Assembly (NCBI GenBank): GCA_964552015.1
Contig: CAZKFR010000012.1
Coordinates: 6,146-70,145 of the forward strand
Source: Rhodocaloribacter sp964552015
GTDB taxonomy: Bacteria; Bacteroidota; Rhodothermia; Rhodothermales; ISCAR-4553
Direction: 5' to 3'
Length of the DNA stretch: 64,000 nt
Under the pieces are notes generated by a model. That model made no database searches, was not told where the DNA came from, and worked only from the letters and a program-made list of their open reading frames with translations. The translations under genes were made by a program, and so were the position numbers. Below, piece after piece: positions 62,908 through 64,000 of the stretch (position 1 is the stretch's first letter; the number at the start of each line of letters is the position of its first letter).

Positions 62908-63940
62908 GGGGCGGGACTTGACGGACGTGCTGGCGCGCGTGGCGCGGGTCTGGCGGGATCCCGAGCACCCGGCGCGGGCCGAGGCGGTAGCCCGGACGCT
63001 GGAGGCCCCCAACCGCTTCACGGAGGAGGCCGTCGCGTTTGCGGTCAACCACTGGATGCACACCCTGGCCCGCGAGGCGCCGGCGTGGACGGTAGGCCGG
63101 CCGACGAAGCCCCGCACGGTCGAGGTGTGGCACGCCGGGCGCGTGCCGCTCGACGGCCTGGAGGACCTGCTGGCCGTCCTGCGTGCGGGGCATCGCTATC
63201 GGGGCGTGCTCGCCGCGGCCTCGCCGTACCTGCTGCCGGCCTTCGTGGCCGCGCTCGCGGCGGACCTGCCCGGACTTCCGGTCACCTTCATCGCGGAGGG
63301 CGACCACGCCGGGGAGCCGGATGCGCTGATCGCGGCCGACGCGGAGGATGTGCGTGCTCGGGCGGAGGAGCGATGGGCCTGCCTGGGCCTTCGCCCCGAG
63401 CGCTGTCTGCTCCGCCCGGTGCGGTTTGCGGTAGCCGTGATCGACGGGCGGGAGACGGCCGACGAACGGGAGGGGCTCGCCGTCGATGCGCTTCTGTACG
63501 AAGGGCGAAGCCCGCGTAACACCGTCCTGATCTTCGCGCCGGAGGGGCTGGCACCCGATCCCTACCTGGAAGCGTTCGCCACGTTCCGCGGCGTGTTTCC
63601 CGCTCATCCGGACACACCCGGAGCCCTGCAGATGCAGAAGGCCCTGCTCGAGGCCTACGGGCAGCCCCATGCCTACGGCGAAGGACCTTCGTTCCTGATC
63701 AGTAAGGGACCGGCCGACGTGCAGTCGCCGGGGCATCTGCGGTGGGTCGAGTATGCCGTCCCGGATGAGGTGCAGGCCTTCCTTGCCGCGAACAGGGAAC
63801 GGCTCACCTGCGTCGTGGCCCGGCCGGCCGTGGCCCGCCGCATGCGCCTGAGGGGGCCGGTCGTTGCACCCGGCATGGCGCACCGCTTCTCGCCGGAGGA
63901 CGCCATGGCCGAGGCGCTGGGCTTCCTGGCACGTATCTGA
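62900..63940 (+). CDS. LuxC-like acyl-CoA reductase
   Basis: 346 residues. The regions HWMHTLAREAPAWTVGRPTK, HAGRVPLDGLEDLLAVLRAG and LAAASPYLLPAFVAALAADL correspond to LuxC (PF05893, aldehyde-dehydrogenase-like acyl reductases). The part where relatives I know have a conserved Cys before R-N reads YEGRSPRNTVLIFAPEG here (about residue 208), without Cys. The remaining cysteines (RWACLGLRPERC, LTCVVARP) are in other places. LuxC makes acyl aldehyde from acyl-CoA/ACP. It starts at ATG 62900, overlapping DUF190 by 8 bases. Confidence 0.75.
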   Translation: MAEGRDLTDVLARVARVWRDPEHPARAEAVARTLEAPNRFTEEAVAFAVNHWMHTLAREAPAWTVGRPTKPRTVEVWHAGRVPLDGLEDLLAVLRAGHRYRGVLAAASPYLLPAFVAALAADLPGLPVTFIAEGDHAGEPDALIAADAEDVRARAEERWACLGLRPERCLLRPVRFAVAVIDGRETADEREGLAVDALLYEGRSPRNTVLIFAPEGLAPDPYLEAFATFRGVFPAHPDTPGALQMQKALLEAYGQPHAYGEGPSFLISKGPADVQSPGHLRWVEYAVPDEVQAFLAANRERLTCVVARPAVARRMRLRGPVVAPGMAHRFSPEDAMAEALGFLARI

Positions 63941-63956
63941 CGGGGTAACCGGCCCT

Positions 63957-64000
63957 TCAGGACCCGGCTTCGAAATGGGTGCGGAGGATGCGTTCCACGT
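63957..64000 (-). CDS. Possible 3' end of a minus-strand gene
   Basis: On the minus strand the last bases read VERILRTHFEAGS then TGA (stop at 63957-63959), open to the window edge. Only about 13 codons can be seen, with no family resemblance, so it may be a chance frame. The position directly after the convergent LuxC-like gene makes a real gene plausible. Confidence 0.3.
   Translation of the reverse strand, partial: VERILRTHFEAGS

Noticed and set aside
1..64000. CRISPR array, insertion sequences or transposase genes
   Set aside because: No regularly spaced direct repeats, no transposase or integrase motifs and no terminal inverted repeats with target duplications were seen.

Overview
The window comes from a high-GC bacterium that most resembles the Rhodothermales branch of the Bacteroidota/Rhodothermota. 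Support comes from neighbouring PorU- and PorV-like type IX secretion proteins, several secreted proteins ending in FlgD-like sorting domains, a DUF5683 protein, a menaquinone gene cluster and strongly GC-biased codon use. Two runs of exactly 100 N (16119-16218 and 40004-40103) show that this is a scaffolded draft assembly. The taxonomic placement is inference from gene content; there is no rRNA gene in the window.

Layout. (1) 1-1490, minus strand: most of a contractile-tail sheath protein, the edge of a phage-tail-like or injection system that continues off the left end. (2) 1862-7309: an outer-membrane barrel protein divergent from a sodium/solute symporter, then a Lon-substrate-binding-domain protein, a metallo-beta-lactamase-fold hydrolase and a small stand-alone protein resembling a histidine-kinase dimerisation domain. 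(3) 7584-23311: a secretion and envelope block of porU, porV, a large M6-like protein whose zinc motif is lost, a peptidase-MA/beta-propeller/barrel protein (both truncated by gap 1), a TlpA-like thioredoxin, DUF5683, DUF92 and a dicarboxylate symporter. (4) 23427-31209: tRNA-Arg, an unusual sigma factor, a CPBP protease, DUF2007, cdsA, mutL, tilS and hpt. (5) 31230-35583: a menaquinone run (menH-like, menA, menC, menE) with overlapping genes. (6) 35709-40876: two acetyltransferases, a minus-strand partner-switching module (STAS protein, anti-sigma-type kinase, receiver-PP2C phosphatase), asd, and tRNA-Gly with a clear promoter and terminator. (7) 41011-47744: a formylglycine-generating-enzyme-like protein, a beta-lactamase-family hydrolase, a VTT membrane protein, then a polyhydroxyalkanoate granule cluster (phaR, two phasin-like proteins, a patatin, and a PF09650-type protein on the other strand). 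(8) 47820-63940: UbiB-like kinase, M14 peptidase, PIG-L deacetylase, RodZ-like protein, ligA, a HAD phosphatase, polA, an acyl-ACP desaturase, fluC, DUF190 and a LuxC-like reductase.

How the genes work together. PorU and PorV are expected to form the type IX attachment complex that would process the sorting-domain proteins next to them. MenH/A/C/E supply menaquinone for respiration. The STAS/kinase/phosphatase trio is a complete regulatory switch, but no cognate sigma factor lies next to it. The PHA genes cover granule coating and regulation, with the synthase elsewhere. MutL, LigA and PolA are replication and repair housekeeping genes that are scattered rather than in one operon.

The points most worth a second look are the sheath gene at the left edge, the degenerate M6 protein, the sigma factor with two region-4-like segments, MutL with both endonuclease-motif histidines replaced, the LuxC-like protein without the expected cysteine, the phasin-DUF2188 fusion, the hairpin and GGGTACCC repeats upstream of asd, and a 55-bp duplication that shows gap 2 is an assembly artefact.
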